64,000 nucleotides of DNA, taken from contig JAMPAQ010000001.1 of NCBI GenBank assembly GCA_023667145.1, positions 1,440,856 to 1,504,855 of the forward strand, in the 5' to 3' direction. Within the stretch, counting starts at the first letter, position 1. The number at the start of each line of letters is the position of its first letter. Source of the stretch: Pseudoflavonifractor sp. (GTDB taxonomy: Bacteria; Bacteroidota; Bacteroidia; Bacteroidales; Muribaculaceae). Shown here in pieces: positions 35,996 to 46,727 of the stretch. The notes beneath the pieces were generated by a model. The model saw only the letters and a list, made by a program, of their open reading frames with translations, was not told where the DNA came from and did not search any database. A program made the position numbers and the translations under genes.

Positions 35996-38839
35996 TCAGG
36001 TCGGTGTCGCCGATGGACTTTGAGACAGCTCCTCGGCGATAAATCGAGCGGTTGGCGAGTCGCCTGTCGCGATTGCCTCGGGAGTACCCTCAGCCATGAT
36101 GCGGCCTCCGTTCTTGCCACCCTCAGGCCCCATGTCGATGATGTAGTCGGCACATTTTATCACATCGAGGTTATGTTCGATGACGAGTACCGTGTTGCCT
36201 TTATCGACAAGGCGGTTGAGTACGCCAAGCAGTATGTTGATGTCCTCAAAATGGAGTCCCGTGGTGGGTTCGTCGAGTATGAACAGGGTCTTGCCCGTAT
36301 CTCGTTTAGCAAGCTCCGTGGCCAGTTTGACGCGCTGATTCTCTCCACCCGAGAGGGTACTTGACGGCTGTCCGAGCTTGATGTATCCCAGTCCTATGTC
36401 CTGCAACACTTTGATTTTACCGATTATCGACGGGACATTGGCAAAGAATTCTACGGCTTGGTTTATGGTCATATCGAGCACGTCGGCTATTGACTTGCCC
36501 TTGAATCTCACCTCAAGTGTCTCACGGTTATAACGTTTCCCTCCACATGTCTCGCATGGCACGAGGACATCGGGCAGGAAGTTCATCTCTATGGTCTTGT
36601 ATCCGTTGCCATGGCAGGTCTCACAACGTCCTCCGGCTACATTGAATGAGAATCGCCCCGGTTTGTATCCGCGTATCTTGGCCTCCGGCAATCCTGAGTA
36701 CAGGTTTCTGATGTCGGTGAATACGCCGGTATATGTGGCTGGATTGGAGCGCGGTGAGCGTCCTAAGGGCGACTGGTCCACGGTCACGACCTTGTCGATA
36801 TTGTCTATGCCCTCGACGCTCTTATATGGGAGCGGTGGCTGGTTTGACCTGTAGAATTTCTGGCTGAGTATCGGCTGTAGTGTCCCGTTCACGATGCTTG
36901 ACTTACCGCTTCCCGACACTCCCGCGATACATACAAACATGCCGAGGGGGAGCGTGAAGTCGATATCACGCAGATTGTTTCCCGAGGCTCCGTGGATGAT
37001 GATTTTCTTCCCGTTGCCCTCACGTCGGTGAGTCGGTAAGGCGATGTTCCTGTCGCCATTCAGGTAGTCGGCTGTCAATGTGTGTGACTCAAGCATCTTG
37101 CCGGGAGTCCCGGCATATACTACCTCTCCACCCTTGCGCCCGGCCTTTGGTCCGATATCAACCACATAGTCAGATTCGAGCATCATCTCCTTGTCATGCT
37201 CGACCACAATCACGGTGTTTGACGCGTCGCGCAGCTGCTTGAGCGAGTTTATCAACTTTTTGTTGTCTCGTTGGTGGAGTCCGATACTCGGCTCGTCGAG
37301 TATGTACATCACGTTGACGAGCTCTGACCCGAGCTGCGTGGCGAGGCGTATGCGTTGGCTCTCGCCACCTGATAGGGTAGCGGAATTGCGGTTAAGCGAC
37401 AGGTATCCGAGTCCGACATCCACGAGAAAGCGCAAGCGGTTGCGTATTTCCTTGAGTATCTCATGCGCGACCAAGGCACGTGACGGATCGAGAAGCGACT
37501 CCGCATTGTCGGCCCACTCGCTAAGGTCGGAAATATCAAGGGAGGCGAGGTCGGCTATATTCTTGTCGCCGATAAAGAAGTGCAGGGCCTCGCGGTTCAG
37601 CCGCTGTCCGCCACATTCGGGACAGACAGCGCGGGAGAAGAACTGGCCGCTCCATTTTTGCGCAGCCGATGTGGCGTCCTCTGACTGTTGTCGCTCGATA
37701 TACTTCACGAGACCCTCGTATGTCAGGAAGTAGTTGGATGTGCTCAGGGTCTCAGTCTTTATCGCAAGACGCTCTATCGTGCCGTTGAGTATGTCGCTGA
37801 TAGCTTCCTCGGGTAGTTCCCTCACAGGGGTCTTTAGTGTGCAGCCATATTTCTCACATATCGCAGCGAGCTGCCAGAATATCATCGAATTCTTGTACTT
37901 GCCGAGTGCGGCGATAGCCCCATCGTGAATTGACAGGGAGTCATCGGGGATAATCTTGTTACGGTCTACAATATTGATATATCCAAGACCCTTGCAGCAT
38001 GGACAGGCGCCTTGTGGCGAATTGAAAGAGAAGTTGTGGGGTGCCGGCTCCGGGTACGATATGCCGCTTACAGGGTCCATCAGTTGCTGGCTGTAGTGAC
38101 CGATAGTCTCGTCCTCCACGTCATATATCATCAGCTGTTTTCCGCCCTGTTTCAGCGCGTTTGACACTGTGTCACGTAGGCGCTCGACATCCTTGCCCGA
38201 TACTTTCAGGCGGTCGACCACAAGTTCGATTGAGTGATTTTTGTATCGGTCGAGTTTCATGCCGAAAGCAATCTCGCGCAGCTCCCCATCGACCCTGACG
38301 TTGAGGAACCCTTTCTTGCGCAGGTTCTCAAACAGCTCCTTGTAGTGTCCCTTGCGGTTTTTGACGATGGGGGCGAGGATATATATCTTGCGGCCCGAGT
38401 ACTTCTCAAGTATCAGGCTGACGATTTTCTCCTCGGTATATTTCACCATCGGTTCGCCGGATATGTAGCTGCGGGCTGTCGCTGTGCGGGCGAATAGCAG
38501 GCGCAAGAAATCATAGATTTCAGTCGTCGTACCTATCGTACTGCGGGGATTGCGGTTGATTGTCTTCTGCTCGATGGCTATCACCGGGCTTAGGCCGGTG
38601 ATGTTGTCCACATCGGGTCGTTCGAGCGCTCCGAGCATGTTACGGGCGTATGATGAGAATGTCTCGATATAGCGACGCTGGCCTTCGGCGTATATGGTGT
38701 TGAAAGCCAGCGAGGATTTGCCACTGCCGCTTAGGCCGGTTATGACGGTCAGCTTGTTGTGGGGAATCTCGACATCAATGTTTTTCAGATTGTTGACCCG
38801 CGCTCCGTAGACCGACAGGCTGTCAATAAAATTGTCCAT
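35996..38839 (-). CDS. uvrA: excinuclease ABC subunit A
   Basis: Damage-recognition ATPase of nucleotide excision repair, acting as a dimer with UvrB. 947 residues with two ABC modules: Walker A GLSGSGKS at 35-42 and GVSGSGKS near 650; signature motifs [12 protein letters not shown] and [12 protein letters not shown]; Walker [12 protein letters not shown] and [11 protein letters not shown]. Zinc-finger cysteines are present ([32 protein letters not shown]). Length is normal. Preceded 55 bp upstream by the lytic transglycosylase gene on the same strand. Confidence 0.97.
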   Translation of the reverse strand: MDNFIDSLSVYGARVNNLKNIDVEIPHNKLTVITGLSGSGKSSLAFNTIYAEGQRRYIETFSSYARNMLGALERPDVDNITGLSPVIAIEQKTINRNPRSTIGTTTEIYDFLRLLFARTATARSYISGEPMVKYTEEKIVSLILEKYSGRKIYILAPIVKNRKGHYKELFENLRKKGFLNVRVDGELREIAFGMKLDRYKNHSIELVVDRLKVSGKDVERLRDTVSNALKQGGKQLMIYDVEDETIGHYSQQLMDPVSGISYPEPAPHNFSFNSPQGACPCCKGLGYINIVDRNKIIPDDSLSIHDGAIAALGKYKNSMIFWQLAAICEKYGCTLKTPVRELPEEAISDILNGTIERLAIKTETLSTSNYFLTYEGLVKYIERQQSEDATSAAQKWSGQFFSRAVCPECGGQRLNREALHFFIGDKNIADLASLDISDLSEWADNAESLLDPSRALVAHEILKEIRNRLRFLVDVGLGYLSLNRNSATLSGGESQRIRLATQLGSELVNVMYILDEPSIGLHQRDNKKLINSLKQLRDASNTVIVVEHDKEMMLESDYVVDIGPKAGRKGGEVVYAGTPGKMLESHTLTADYLNGDRNIALPTHRREGNGKKIIIHGASGNNLRDIDFTLPLGMFVCIAGVSGSGKSSIVNGTLQPILSQKFYRSNQPPLPYKSVEGIDNIDKVVTVDQSPLGRSPRSNPATYTGVFTDIRNLYSGLPEAKIRGYKPGRFSFNVAGGRCETCHGNGYKTIEMNFLPDVLVPCETCGGKRYNRETLEVRFKGKSIADVLDMTINQAVEFFANVPSIIGKIKVLQDIGLGYIKLGQPSSTLSGGENQRVKLATELAKRDTGKTLFILDEPTTGLHFEDINILLGVLNRLVDKGNTVLVIEHNLDVIKCADYIIDMGPEGGKNGGRIMAEGTPEAIATGDSPTARFIAEELSQSPSATPT

Positions 38840-38894
38840 AGAAGAGATTGCCGATAATTGGATTGGAAGTGCCGGGTGGGATATGCTTGTCAGC

Positions 38895-39857
38895 TCAGTC
38901 CGTCACCCAGTCGTTGTTGTATGTCTTGTATTTATGGCGCGAGCGGTACAGGTCGCCCTGCTTGGGTATCTTGACCGTGTAGCTTTTGCCTGTTTTGTTG
39001 GGGAGTTTCTTGGCCCTTATCCAGGGATTGAACTCACGCAGTTGCATGTACGAGATGCCATGCTCCTTGGCCCATGCCGCCCAGTCGTCCACCGGGGTAT
39101 CGACTGTCACCTCCTCACACTCCACCGGCTGATAGAGCTGATGCTTTGACAATTGGAATCCGAAGTCCTTTGGATGTTCCATTATGGCCTTCATGGCCAG
39201 CAGCCTGAACATGTAACGGTTGGTCTCGTTGACGAGATAGAGGTCATAGGCGGTGTCAGCGCCCTGGGAGGCCAGTTCGGAGGATATGCGTCCCATGCCT
39301 CCGTTATATGATGCGGCGACCGATTCCCAGTTACCATACTTGGCATACGCCTGTTTCAAGTATCGGCAAGCCGCCTCGGTAGCTTTCTCGGGGTTGTATC
39401 TCTCATCGACGTACTCGTTCACCTCAAGCCCAAACTGCCGCCCGGTCTCCGGCATGAACTGCCACAGACCTGCTGCCTTGGATCCCGACACGGCACGGGT
39501 GTCGAGTGTGCTCTCTATGCACGCGAGATACAGCATGTCGAGGGGCACGCCGTTTTTCTTAAGTATCGGTGCCATTATCGGGAAGAATCGGTTTGCCCTC
39601 TTTATCACCAACAGGGTATTGCCATGGGTGTAGGCCATTGAGGTCAACTCGCGGTCAAGGCGCTCAAACATGTCGATGCGGTCGAGGTCGACCTTTTGTC
39701 CGGCAAATGTCATGGAGCGCGGTATCTCCGGGTTCTTGACGGTGGAATAGGCTGTCGTGTGTTGTGCGGCTGTCGAGTATGAGGGGATTGTGAATGTCAG
39801 TCCGGCAAGCAGCAGTGTCTTGGCCAGGAGTGTCACGGGGATATATCGTTTTTTCAT
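38895..39857 (-). CDS. lytic transglycosylase (SLT family) with LysM-like tail
   Basis: Periplasmic peptidoglycan-cleaving enzyme, 320 residues. Signal peptide about 1-31. SLT domain about 90-215 with catalytic Glu115 (ACIESTLD) and the family motifs G-L-W-Q-F-M-P-E-T-G and S-Y-N-G-G. A LysM-like segment occupies the last 75 residues (WAAWAKEHGISYMQLREFN, K-S-Y-T-V-K-I-P). Comparable to MltD. Its ATG overlaps the stop of the CHU_C gene by 4 bp, coupling the two. Confidence 0.92.
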   Translation of the reverse strand: MKKRYIPVTLLAKTLLLAGLTFTIPSYSTAAQHTTAYSTVKNPEIPRSMTFAGQKVDLDRIDMFERLDRELTSMAYTHGNTLLVIKRANRFFPIMAPILKKNGVPLDMLYLACIESTLDTRAVSGSKAAGLWQFMPETGRQFGLEVNEYVDERYNPEKATEAACRYLKQAYAKYGNWESVAASYNGGMGRISSELASQGADTAYDLYLVNETNRYMFRLLAMKAIMEHPKDFGFQLSKHQLYQPVECEEVTVDTPVDDWAAWAKEHGISYMQLREFNPWIRAKKLPNKTGKSYTVKIPKQGDLYRSRHKYKTYNNDWVTD

Positions 39858-41185
39858 TCTACATTGTTGTTTGACGGATTGTTTTTTGTTCCGTTATAGT
39901 TTATGATGTTTATGTCACCTTTGAGGTTATACTCCTTACCGTCGGCACCGGTTGCCTTGATGACATAGTAATATACACCTGACGGAACGAGCTTCCCGTT
40001 ATACTTGCCGTCCCATCCGTCAGCCGGATTGGTGAATGATATCATCTTTATGCCCCATCTGTTGAATATGTGACACTCAAACGATACTATGGACTTGTAG
40101 CTTACTTTCCATATATCATTGACCCCCTCGGAGGCTCCCGGTGAGAAAGCGTTGGGACACTCAAGTCTCGACTCTCCGATGGTCACCTCATAGGTGGGGC
40201 TGACATAGTCGCATGAGCCGGCAGCATTACTTGCAATGAAACGCACATAGGTTGTGCCTTGTTCACGGAAAGTGTACGATGTCACCGGGTCATTGATGCG
40301 TATGGTGATATTCTCAAACTCTGGGTCGCGTGACAGCTGCCATTCGTTAAACACGACAGCATCCGTGGTCACTGCCTGAAACTCTATGTCAGATGGGGCT
40401 GAGCCGCCGAGAGTCGCGCCCTCCTCCTTCTGCTCGTTGTCATTCTCGCGGGCAGTCTGTGTGGCTGTTGTCTCTGCCGCCACGGCGATAGTCTGGTAGG
40501 ATGGCGATGTTACCGACATCGGCTCTCCCCAGCGACGCAGAAAGCGGTCGCCATCGAGGGTGAACTCCGTGTCACAGAGTGGTGCGGTCACATGCAGTGT
40601 CGGTTGCAGGTAGGGGAAGTCATCGGATGTGTCGGCCTGATTGTAGTTCCCGGCATCGGCATCCCATACCAGGGTGCGGTAGCTCAACGTCAGTTGTCGG
40701 TCAAGTTCCATCTGCCGCCCGTTGATGGTGTAATATACTATCCTGTCTCCACTGCCTGACGTATCAATCGCTGTCATCGAACAGTCAGATTCGGGGCTGA
40801 CCGATATCTCTTGTATCATGAGCGGGTGGGCGGCGTAATCGACCACCCAGAAATATCGCCGAGTAGTGCCGTCCTCGATTATATACCCCATATCACCCTC
40901 CACCGACGGAAGTGTAAAGGTGTTGCCGTTGCGCACAATCCCTGTTATCTCCTCGGCATATCCACCACCGAGGGAACTGAAACGATACCACTTGACATCA
41001 GACGTGGATGCCCGGTAGGAGGCCGAGACCCCGCTGATATTGTACACCACATATATATCGTCGAGTCCTGTTGATTTTTCAGGCGTAACAGTGATTACTT
41101 CCCGGGTACTCCCCGAGAAATCTAACTGGGCACACAGGGCGACACCCGGTAATATAGTTGTAAAAAGAAAGATTGCGGTTCTCAT
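39854..41185 (-). CDS. secreted protein with CHU_C (type IX secretion) C-terminal domain
   Basis: 443 residues. Signal peptide about 1-19. The central part is beta-rich with an Ig-like segment near 290-335 (Y-V-R-F-I-A-S-N-A-A-G-S-C). The last 90 residues are a gliding-motility-associated CHU_C/type B sorting domain: C-P-N-A-F-S-P-G, F-N-R-W-G, D-G-W-D-G-K-Y, V-P-S-G-V-Y-Y-Y-V-I. This marks a probable T9SS cargo. Coupled by ATGA to the transglycosylase, suggesting envelope-linked co-expression. Confidence 0.88.
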   Translation of the reverse strand: MRTAIFLFTTILPGVALCAQLDFSGSTREVITVTPEKSTGLDDIYVVYNISGVSASYRASTSDVKWYRFSSLGGGYAEEITGIVRNGNTFTLPSVEGDMGYIIEDGTTRRYFWVVDYAAHPLMIQEISVSPESDCSMTAIDTSGSGDRIVYYTINGRQMELDRQLTLSYRTLVWDADAGNYNQADTSDDFPYLQPTLHVTAPLCDTEFTLDGDRFLRRWGEPMSVTSPSYQTIAVAAETTATQTARENDNEQKEEGATLGGSAPSDIEFQAVTTDAVVFNEWQLSRDPEFENITIRINDPVTSYTFREQGTTYVRFIASNAAGSCDYVSPTYEVTIGESRLECPNAFSPGASEGVNDIWKVSYKSIVSFECHIFNRWGIKMISFTNPADGWDGKYNGKLVPSGVYYYVIKATGADGKEYNLKGDINIINYNGTKNNPSNNNVE

Positions 41186-41320
41186 TATGTCAAGTTGGTG
41201 ATAGGGTAATATGATTATAACGCAAAAAACATCCGATAACGTATATCACCGAATGTGATTAGAGACTCATTTTTTGAAATGTGACCTAATGTGACCTAAG
41301 GTCATCAGGTCTCTTGTTTA

Positions 41321-41356
41321 TGACAAAAGTCTGCAAGCGCTTGCAGACTTTTGTCA
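41321..41356. terminator. perfect 36-bp palindrome, bidirectional terminator of trxA
   Basis: Arms of 18 bp with no loop bases: TGACAAAAGTCTGCAAGC and its exact complement. AAAA on one side and TTTT on the other make it an intrinsic terminator readable from both strands. It lies 26 bp past the trxA stop. Confidence 0.75.
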
Positions 41357-41381
41357 ATTATTGTTGTCTCTTGCAATGCTC

Positions 41382-41696
41382 TTAGAGCAGCGTCTCTATC
41401 TTTTTGCGAAGCTCATCCTCGGGGAGGGCGCCGGAGACACGCTGCTCAAGATTACCGTTTTTGAAAAACAGCAGTGTCGGGATGCTCATGATGCGATGCT
41501 CCGTGGCGAGGTCGGTATTGTCGTCCACATTATACTTGCCAATAACTACACTACCTTCATACTCCCCGGCGAGTTTCTCGACGATAGGGGCTATGCGCTT
41601 GCATGGGCCGCACCATGTGGCCCAAAAGTCAATCACGACCGGCTTGCCGGACTCTATTGCCTCCTTGGCGGTCTGATCGTTAAATTCTAATGCCAT
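41382..41696 (-). CDS. trxA: thioredoxin
   Basis: 104-residue cytoplasmic disulfide reductase with active site W-A-T-W-C-G-P-C-K (about 28-36) and cis-Pro in S-I-P-T-L-L-F-F. Length is classic TrxA, with no signal peptide. Single gene between dnaE and a palindromic terminator, promoter at 41729-41761. Confidence 0.95.
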   Translation of the reverse strand: MALEFNDQTAKEAIESGKPVVIDFWATWCGPCKRIAPIVEKLAGEYEGSVVIGKYNVDDNTDLATEHRIMSIPTLLFFKNGNLEQRVSGALPEDELRKKIETLL

Positions 41697-41728
41697 AATG
41701 AATGTTGTTTTTTATGTTTTGGTTTATG

Positions 41729-41761
41729 CAAATTTAAGCAAAAAATCCGTGACTATACAAT
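41729..41761 (-). promoter_or_regulatory. trxA promoter
   Basis: Minus-strand ATTG (41761-41758), 21-bp spacer, TAAATTTG (41736-41729). Confidence 0.5.
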
Positions 41762-41791
41762 CTGTGGCAGTGAGAAATTAATAACGCCGTA

Positions 41792-44700
41792 TCACTCATT
41801 GATTTTGAACTCCACATCCATGCCCTGAAGCATCTCGACAAGATGGCGGTTGATGGGTATCTTGACTCCCGAAGCCAGCTTGATACTGCGGTTTATCTCC
41901 GAGTCATAGACCTTGAAATAGAGGTTGCCTCTTTGTTCGGTCGATGACTTTATGGCCTCGTTTATCAGGTCGTGCATAGTGGAGTTGATATTGTCGCGGT
42001 TGAGGTTGATGGTTATGTCGTGTATCAGCTGTCCCTTGACCTCCTCAAGCAGACGGATGTTGGTGATGTTGAAATCAATGATGTCCTTGAACCTCCTCTT
42101 TTGGAAGCGGCCTGTAACGAGTATCGGCATACCGGGTACGCCGAATTTCCCGAACTCCACCAGCGATGACCCGAATAGCCGGAACTCCTTGCTGCCGGTA
42201 TAGTCCTCGACCTTTAGTATGCCAAACTGACTGCCCGAGCTTGTCGGCTTCAGCTCATACCCGGTCACCATGCCACCAAATGTCATCTCCAATCCATCCT
42301 CGGGAGTGGTCTCATTGAGACGCTTGATGTTGGCATTGCATCCGAAGTTCAGCTCCATGTAGAATGGGTCGAGCGGATGGGCTGACAGGTACATGCCGAC
42401 AAGTTCTCGCTCCTTTTCGAGGCGCACGGCGTCGACCCACTGTATTGCCGGCTTCAGCTCGGGGCGTCCGGCGGTATTCATCGTCTCGTCGTCGCCAAAG
42501 AGCGACACGCTCTGCATCGCCTTGTCGTTCTGGAACATCTGTCCGTAACGTATCAGTTGTTCCGAGAATGATTCGTCACGGTTATTCTTCTCAAAGAAAT
42601 CCTCACGTTTTATATCCTTGAAGCAGTCAAATGCCCCGGCGAGAGCAAGGGATTCGAGAGTACGGCGGTTGAGCGCCTGAAGCGGCACCCGCTCCACAAA
42701 GTCATAGATTGACTCAAACGGACCGCCCTCGTCACGGGTGTTGATGATGTCTGACACGACGTTCATCCCGACACCCTTTATCGCCGCAAGTCCAAAACGT
42801 ATGTCACCCTTCTTGTTGACACCGAATTTTGTGAAACTCTCGTTGACATCGGGTCCGAGTACCGAGATGTGCATGGCCTTGCACTCGTCCATGAATCCTG
42901 TGAGCTTGGTGATGTCGGTGATGTTGCGGCTCAGTACGGCGGCCATATATTCGGCCGGGTAGTTGGCTTTGAGGTAGGCTGTCTGGAACGCGACCCAACT
43001 GTAGCAGGTAGCATGGCTCTTGTTGAAAGCGTATGACGCGAATTTTTCCCAGTCGGCCCATATCTTCTCAAGGGTCTTGGTCTCGTAGCCGTTGCTTTGG
43101 CCACCCTCAAGAAACTTAGCTTTGAGCGCATTCATCTTGTCGATGAGTTTCTTTCCCATCGCCTTGCGCAGGGTGTCGCTCTCACCACGGGTGAAGTTGG
43201 CGAGCAGTCGAGACAACAACATCACCTGCTCCTGATATACCGTGACCCCATACGTGTCCTTCAGGTACTTCTCCATCACGGGTATGTCATAGCTGATAGG
43301 AGAGCGGCCGTGTTTTCGGGCGATGAAGTCGGGGATATAGTCCATAGGCCCGGGACGGTAGAGTGCATTCATGGCAATCAGATCCTCAAACGTACTTGGT
43401 TGCAACTCACGCAGATATTTCTGCATACCGGCCGACTCAAACTGGAATGTACCCGTGGTCTTGCCCGCGCAGTAGAGCGCGTAGGTCCTGGGGTCGTCAA
43501 TAGGCACATTGTCGATATCGACATCTATTCCGCATGTCAGTTTTATGTTGGCCAGCGCTTCCTTTATGATAGACAGGGTTTTCAGTCCTAAGAAGTCCAT
43601 TTTGATAAGCCCCGTGTCCTCTATGACGCTGCCCTCATACTGGGTTACGAGCATCTTCGTGCCATCCTTGTCGTAGGCGGTTGACACGGGTACCCAGTCG
43701 GTTATATCGTCGCGTCCGATTATGACTCCACAGGCGTGGACTCCCGTGTTGCGCACATTGCCTTCAAGCTCCTTGGCGTAGCGCAGGGTATCCACGAGTA
43801 TAGGGTTGTTGCTCGCGAGCTCGGTCTTGAACTCGGGTACATACTCGTAGCAGTTCTTGAGCGTTGGCTTCAGTTCCTTGCCGTTGACCACCGGCATGTG
43901 CTTGGGAACGAGATTGGCGAGGCGGTTACTCTCAGGCAAAGGGAGCTGCTGCACTCGGGCCACGTCCTTGATTGACGACTTGGCCGCCATGGTGCCGTAG
44001 GTGATAATATGGGCGACTTTTTCCTCCCCATATTTCTCGGTAACATATTTCAGCACATCGGCGCGACCGTCATCGTCAAAGTCGATGTCGATATCGGGCA
44101 GGGAGATGCGGTCAGGATTGAGGAAGCGCTCAAACAGCAGGTCATACTTTATGGGGTCAATCTGTGTGATGTTGAGACAGTAAGCGACGGCAGACCCTGC
44201 TGCCGACCCACGTCCGGGGCCTATCGACACTCCGCGTTGCCGTCCGGCGGCTATAAAGTCTTGCACGATAAGGAAATATCCGGGAAATCCCATGTTCTTG
44301 ATGGTCTCAAGCTCAAAGTCTATACGCTCACGTTGCTCATCATTGGGCTCTCCCCAACGACGCTTGGCTCCCTCATAGGTAAGGTATCGCAGGTAGTCAT
44401 CGTTGTTGGTAAACCCGTCAGGCAGCGGGAAGTTTGGGAGAATCGGCTTATGGTCGATACTATAGGTCTCGACCTTATCAAGAATCTCAAGCGTGTTGGA
44501 CAGGGCCTCGGGTATGTCGGCAAATATCGCGTTCATCTCAGCCTGAGTCTTCATCCACTCCTGTTTGGAGTAGAGCATACGCGATTCGTCATTGAGGAAT
44601 TTGCCTGTTGACACACATATCAGTCTGTCGTGGGCCTCGGCATCCTCCTCGTTGACAAAATGCACGTCATTGGTGCAGATGATTTTTATATCATATTTGC

Positions 44701-45427
44701 GGGCGATCCTGATGAGTTCGGGATTGACACGCTCCTGTATCTCATATACCTCATGATTGGCTCTCGGCACTGTCGCTTTGTGACGCTGCAACTCGATGTA
44801 GTAGTCGTCGCCAAACACTTGCTTGTACCACTGCACCTGCTTCTCCGCTTCCTCAATCTCGCCATGGCTTATGAGCCGTGGTATCTCGCCGCCAAGACAG
44901 GCTGAGCAGACGATGAGTCCCTCGCGGTGTTTCTCGAGTTCCTGCTTGTCAGTGCGCGGATGGGAGTAGAATCCCTCGGTCCATGCCCGTGAGACAATCT
45001 TTATGAGATTATGGTATCCCTTTTCGTTTTTGGCGAGTACGACGAGATGCCGCCCGGTATCGCGTTTGTCGGTATGCTCTGTCAATACCGTATTGGCCAC
45101 GTACATCTCGCAGCCGAATATCGGGATAAACAGCTTCTTCTTCAATACGTCGAGTTCAGCCTCCAGCCGGGAGGTCTCTGCAGTGTCGCCGGCCTCACGT
45201 GCTTTTTCAAGCAGCGACCGCGTCTCCTTTATCGCATCGTTGGTCTTGCCGTTTTTTTTCTTGCAGTAATTGTAAAATTCCTTTATGCCGAACATGTTGC
45301 CATGGTCGGTTATGGCAAGTCCTCTCATGCCGTCGGCAATAGCCTTGTCGACCAAAGCCGGGACTGATGCCTGACCGTCGAGCACTGAGAACTGGGTGTG
45401 TACGTGGAGATGTATGAATGGTTGCAT
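41792..45427 (-). CDS. dnaE: DNA polymerase III subunit alpha
   Basis: Replicative polymerase catalytic subunit, 1211 residues. N-terminal PHP domain (LHVHTQFSVLDGQ, ITDHGN; about 1-290). The C-family palm contains P-G-R-G-S-A-A-G-S and the catalytic acid cluster P-D-I-D-I-D-F-D-D (near 430). Fingers/tau-binding and helix-hairpin-helix parts follow, then an OB fold near 1000-1090. It is the DnaE1 form without PolC exonuclease insertion. Promoter element TAAATTTG at 45454-45447 on the minus strand. Confidence 0.97.
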   Translation of the reverse strand: MQPFIHLHVHTQFSVLDGQASVPALVDKAIADGMRGLAITDHGNMFGIKEFYNYCKKKNGKTNDAIKETRSLLEKAREAGDTAETSRLEAELDVLKKKLFIPIFGCEMYVANTVLTEHTDKRDTGRHLVVLAKNEKGYHNLIKIVSRAWTEGFYSHPRTDKQELEKHREGLIVCSACLGGEIPRLISHGEIEEAEKQVQWYKQVFGDDYYIELQRHKATVPRANHEVYEIQERVNPELIRIARKYDIKIICTNDVHFVNEEDAEAHDRLICVSTGKFLNDESRMLYSKQEWMKTQAEMNAIFADIPEALSNTLEILDKVETYSIDHKPILPNFPLPDGFTNNDDYLRYLTYEGAKRRWGEPNDEQRERIDFELETIKNMGFPGYFLIVQDFIAAGRQRGVSIGPGRGSAAGSAVAYCLNITQIDPIKYDLLFERFLNPDRISLPDIDIDFDDDGRADVLKYVTEKYGEEKVAHIITYGTMAAKSSIKDVARVQQLPLPESNRLANLVPKHMPVVNGKELKPTLKNCYEYVPEFKTELASNNPILVDTLRYAKELEGNVRNTGVHACGVIIGRDDITDWVPVSTAYDKDGTKMLVTQYEGSVIEDTGLIKMDFLGLKTLSIIKEALANIKLTCGIDVDIDNVPIDDPRTYALYCAGKTTGTFQFESAGMQKYLRELQPSTFEDLIAMNALYRPGPMDYIPDFIARKHGRSPISYDIPVMEKYLKDTYGVTVYQEQVMLLSRLLANFTRGESDTLRKAMGKKLIDKMNALKAKFLEGGQSNGYETKTLEKIWADWEKFASYAFNKSHATCYSWVAFQTAYLKANYPAEYMAAVLSRNITDITKLTGFMDECKAMHISVLGPDVNESFTKFGVNKKGDIRFGLAAIKGVGMNVVSDIINTRDEGGPFESIYDFVERVPLQALNRRTLESLALAGAFDCFKDIKREDFFEKNNRDESFSEQLIRYGQMFQNDKAMQSVSLFGDDETMNTAGRPELKPAIQWVDAVRLEKERELVGMYLSAHPLDPFYMELNFGCNANIKRLNETTPEDGLEMTFGGMVTGYELKPTSSGSQFGILKVEDYTGSKEFRLFGSSLVEFGKFGVPGMPILVTGRFQKRRFKDIIDFNITNIRLLEEVKGQLIHDITINLNRDNINSTMHDLINEAIKSSTEQRGNLYFKVYDSEINRSIKLASGVKIPINRHLVEMLQGMDVEFKINE

Positions 45428-45446
45428 AGGATTACTAATTCTGTCC

Positions 45447-45454
45447 CAAATTTA
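45447..45454 (-). promoter_or_regulatory. dnaE -7 element
   Basis: Minus-strand TAAATTTG, 20 bp upstream of the dnaE ATG; the -33 box is not evident. Confidence 0.4.
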
Positions 45455-45547
45455 GTCAATAAATTTGTAATAGAGATGAGACCATGGTTAATTATCCGCT
45501 GACATCCTATTTTTTTGACCGGGATTATGTCAGATGCTATTATTGAT

Positions 45548-45555
45548 TATCTTTG
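45548..45555 (+). promoter_or_regulatory. -7 element of histidine kinase gene
   Basis: TATCTTTG, 27 bp upstream of the ATG at 45583; no -33 box at the usual spacing. Confidence 0.45.
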
Positions 45556-45582
45556 TAGCTGATTATACAATACCCCATTCTG

Positions 45583-46689
45583 ATGAGACGACTTAATTAT
45601 ACGACCAGGATGTTTATACTCCTTAACGGGTTTATATGGATTGGAGCAGGCGCGTTTTACGTTATCTTCGGCTTCAACGATGTCAACGATTATATAATTG
45701 ATGACTTCATGCTCGTGGTGACATGTATCGGTATCGTGTTGTCCGTATTGTCGGTATACGTCAGCCGCCGTCTTGGCCGCAACATTGACCGCCTCCGGGT
45801 GTTTGTCGCCAAGATTGAGAGGGGGGAGACCGTTGACCTCGACAAGTATGGATTTGCCAGCGACGAGCTTGGCGAGATTTCGACCCATATCGTCAGCCTA
45901 TATAATAAGGAGAGGGATGCGATAGCGGAACGCGACAGATATTACAGGAGCATGATTGAGGAGGAAAAGGAGAAGACCCGAGTCAAGCACAGGTTGACCA
46001 ACAATATCAACCACGAGATCAAGACCCCGGTACATGCAGTGCAGGGTTGTCTTGAGACCATAGTGATGAATGCCGATGTCATGACCAAGGAGCAGATTGT
46101 CGGATTTGTCGAGAAGAGCCGTACCCAGATGCAGCGTCTGTGCTCGTTGCTTAACGATGTTTCCACGATAACCCGCATAGCCGATGGAGCCGAGCATTTC
46201 AAGCGTGAGGATGTCGATCTCGCTGATGTGGTGACCCAGGCGTGTGACGAGGTCGAGATGCTTCCCGCCGAGACCCGCCTGACTGTGTCGCTCGACATCC
46301 CGGCATCCATGCCCATGATTGGTAATCGTGGACTGCTTGACTCTATCTTCCATAACCTCATATCCAACGCTGTGGCCTATTCGGGTGGAGCAACGATACT
46401 CGTCAGGCTGCTTGCGGATGACGGTGAGCGTTACCGCATGTCGTTTGCCGATGACGGTAACGGGATTGACGAGGCTCACCTCGATCATATATTTGAGCGC
46501 TTCTACCGGGTGGACGAGGGTCGCTCACGCAAGATCGGGGGTACCGGGCTGGGGTTGTCGATAGTTAAGAACGCTGTGATGTTTCATGGCGGGGATATAA
46601 CCGTCGGTAATCGCGATGGCGGTGGTCTGGAGTTCATATTCTCCTTGTGTAAGGACTCCCGTACTAACGCGACTTCCTCCCGGTTGTGA
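45583..46689 (+). CDS. orphan sensor histidine kinase
   Basis: 368 residues. Two TM helices (about 9-30 and 41-62) are separated by only about 10 residues, so there is almost no extracytoplasmic sensor. A HAMP-like linker (60-112), a coiled coil, HisKA with His144 in NNINHEIKTP, and HATPase_c with N-box (HNLISNAVAY), G1 (FADDGNGID), F-box FERFYR and G2 GGTGLGLSIV complete it. No response regulator is adjacent on either side, unlike rprXY; its partner must be elsewhere. Confidence 0.88.
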   Translation: MRRLNYTTRMFILLNGFIWIGAGAFYVIFGFNDVNDYIIDDFMLVVTCIGIVLSVLSVYVSRRLGRNIDRLRVFVAKIERGETVDLDKYGFASDELGEISTHIVSLYNKERDAIAERDRYYRSMIEEEKEKTRVKHRLTNNINHEIKTPVHAVQGCLETIVMNADVMTKEQIVGFVEKSRTQMQRLCSLLNDVSTITRIADGAEHFKREDVDLADVVTQACDEVEMLPAETRLTVSLDIPASMPMIGNRGLLDSIFHNLISNAVAYSGGATILVRLLADDGERYRMSFADDGNGIDEAHLDHIFERFYRVDEGRSRKIGGTGLGLSIVKNAVMFHGGDITVGNRDGGGLEFIFSLCKDSRTNATSSRL

Positions 46690-46727
46690 GACTGTCGGTT
46701 GCCCGCAGGGTTTTAGCCTCCAAATAA

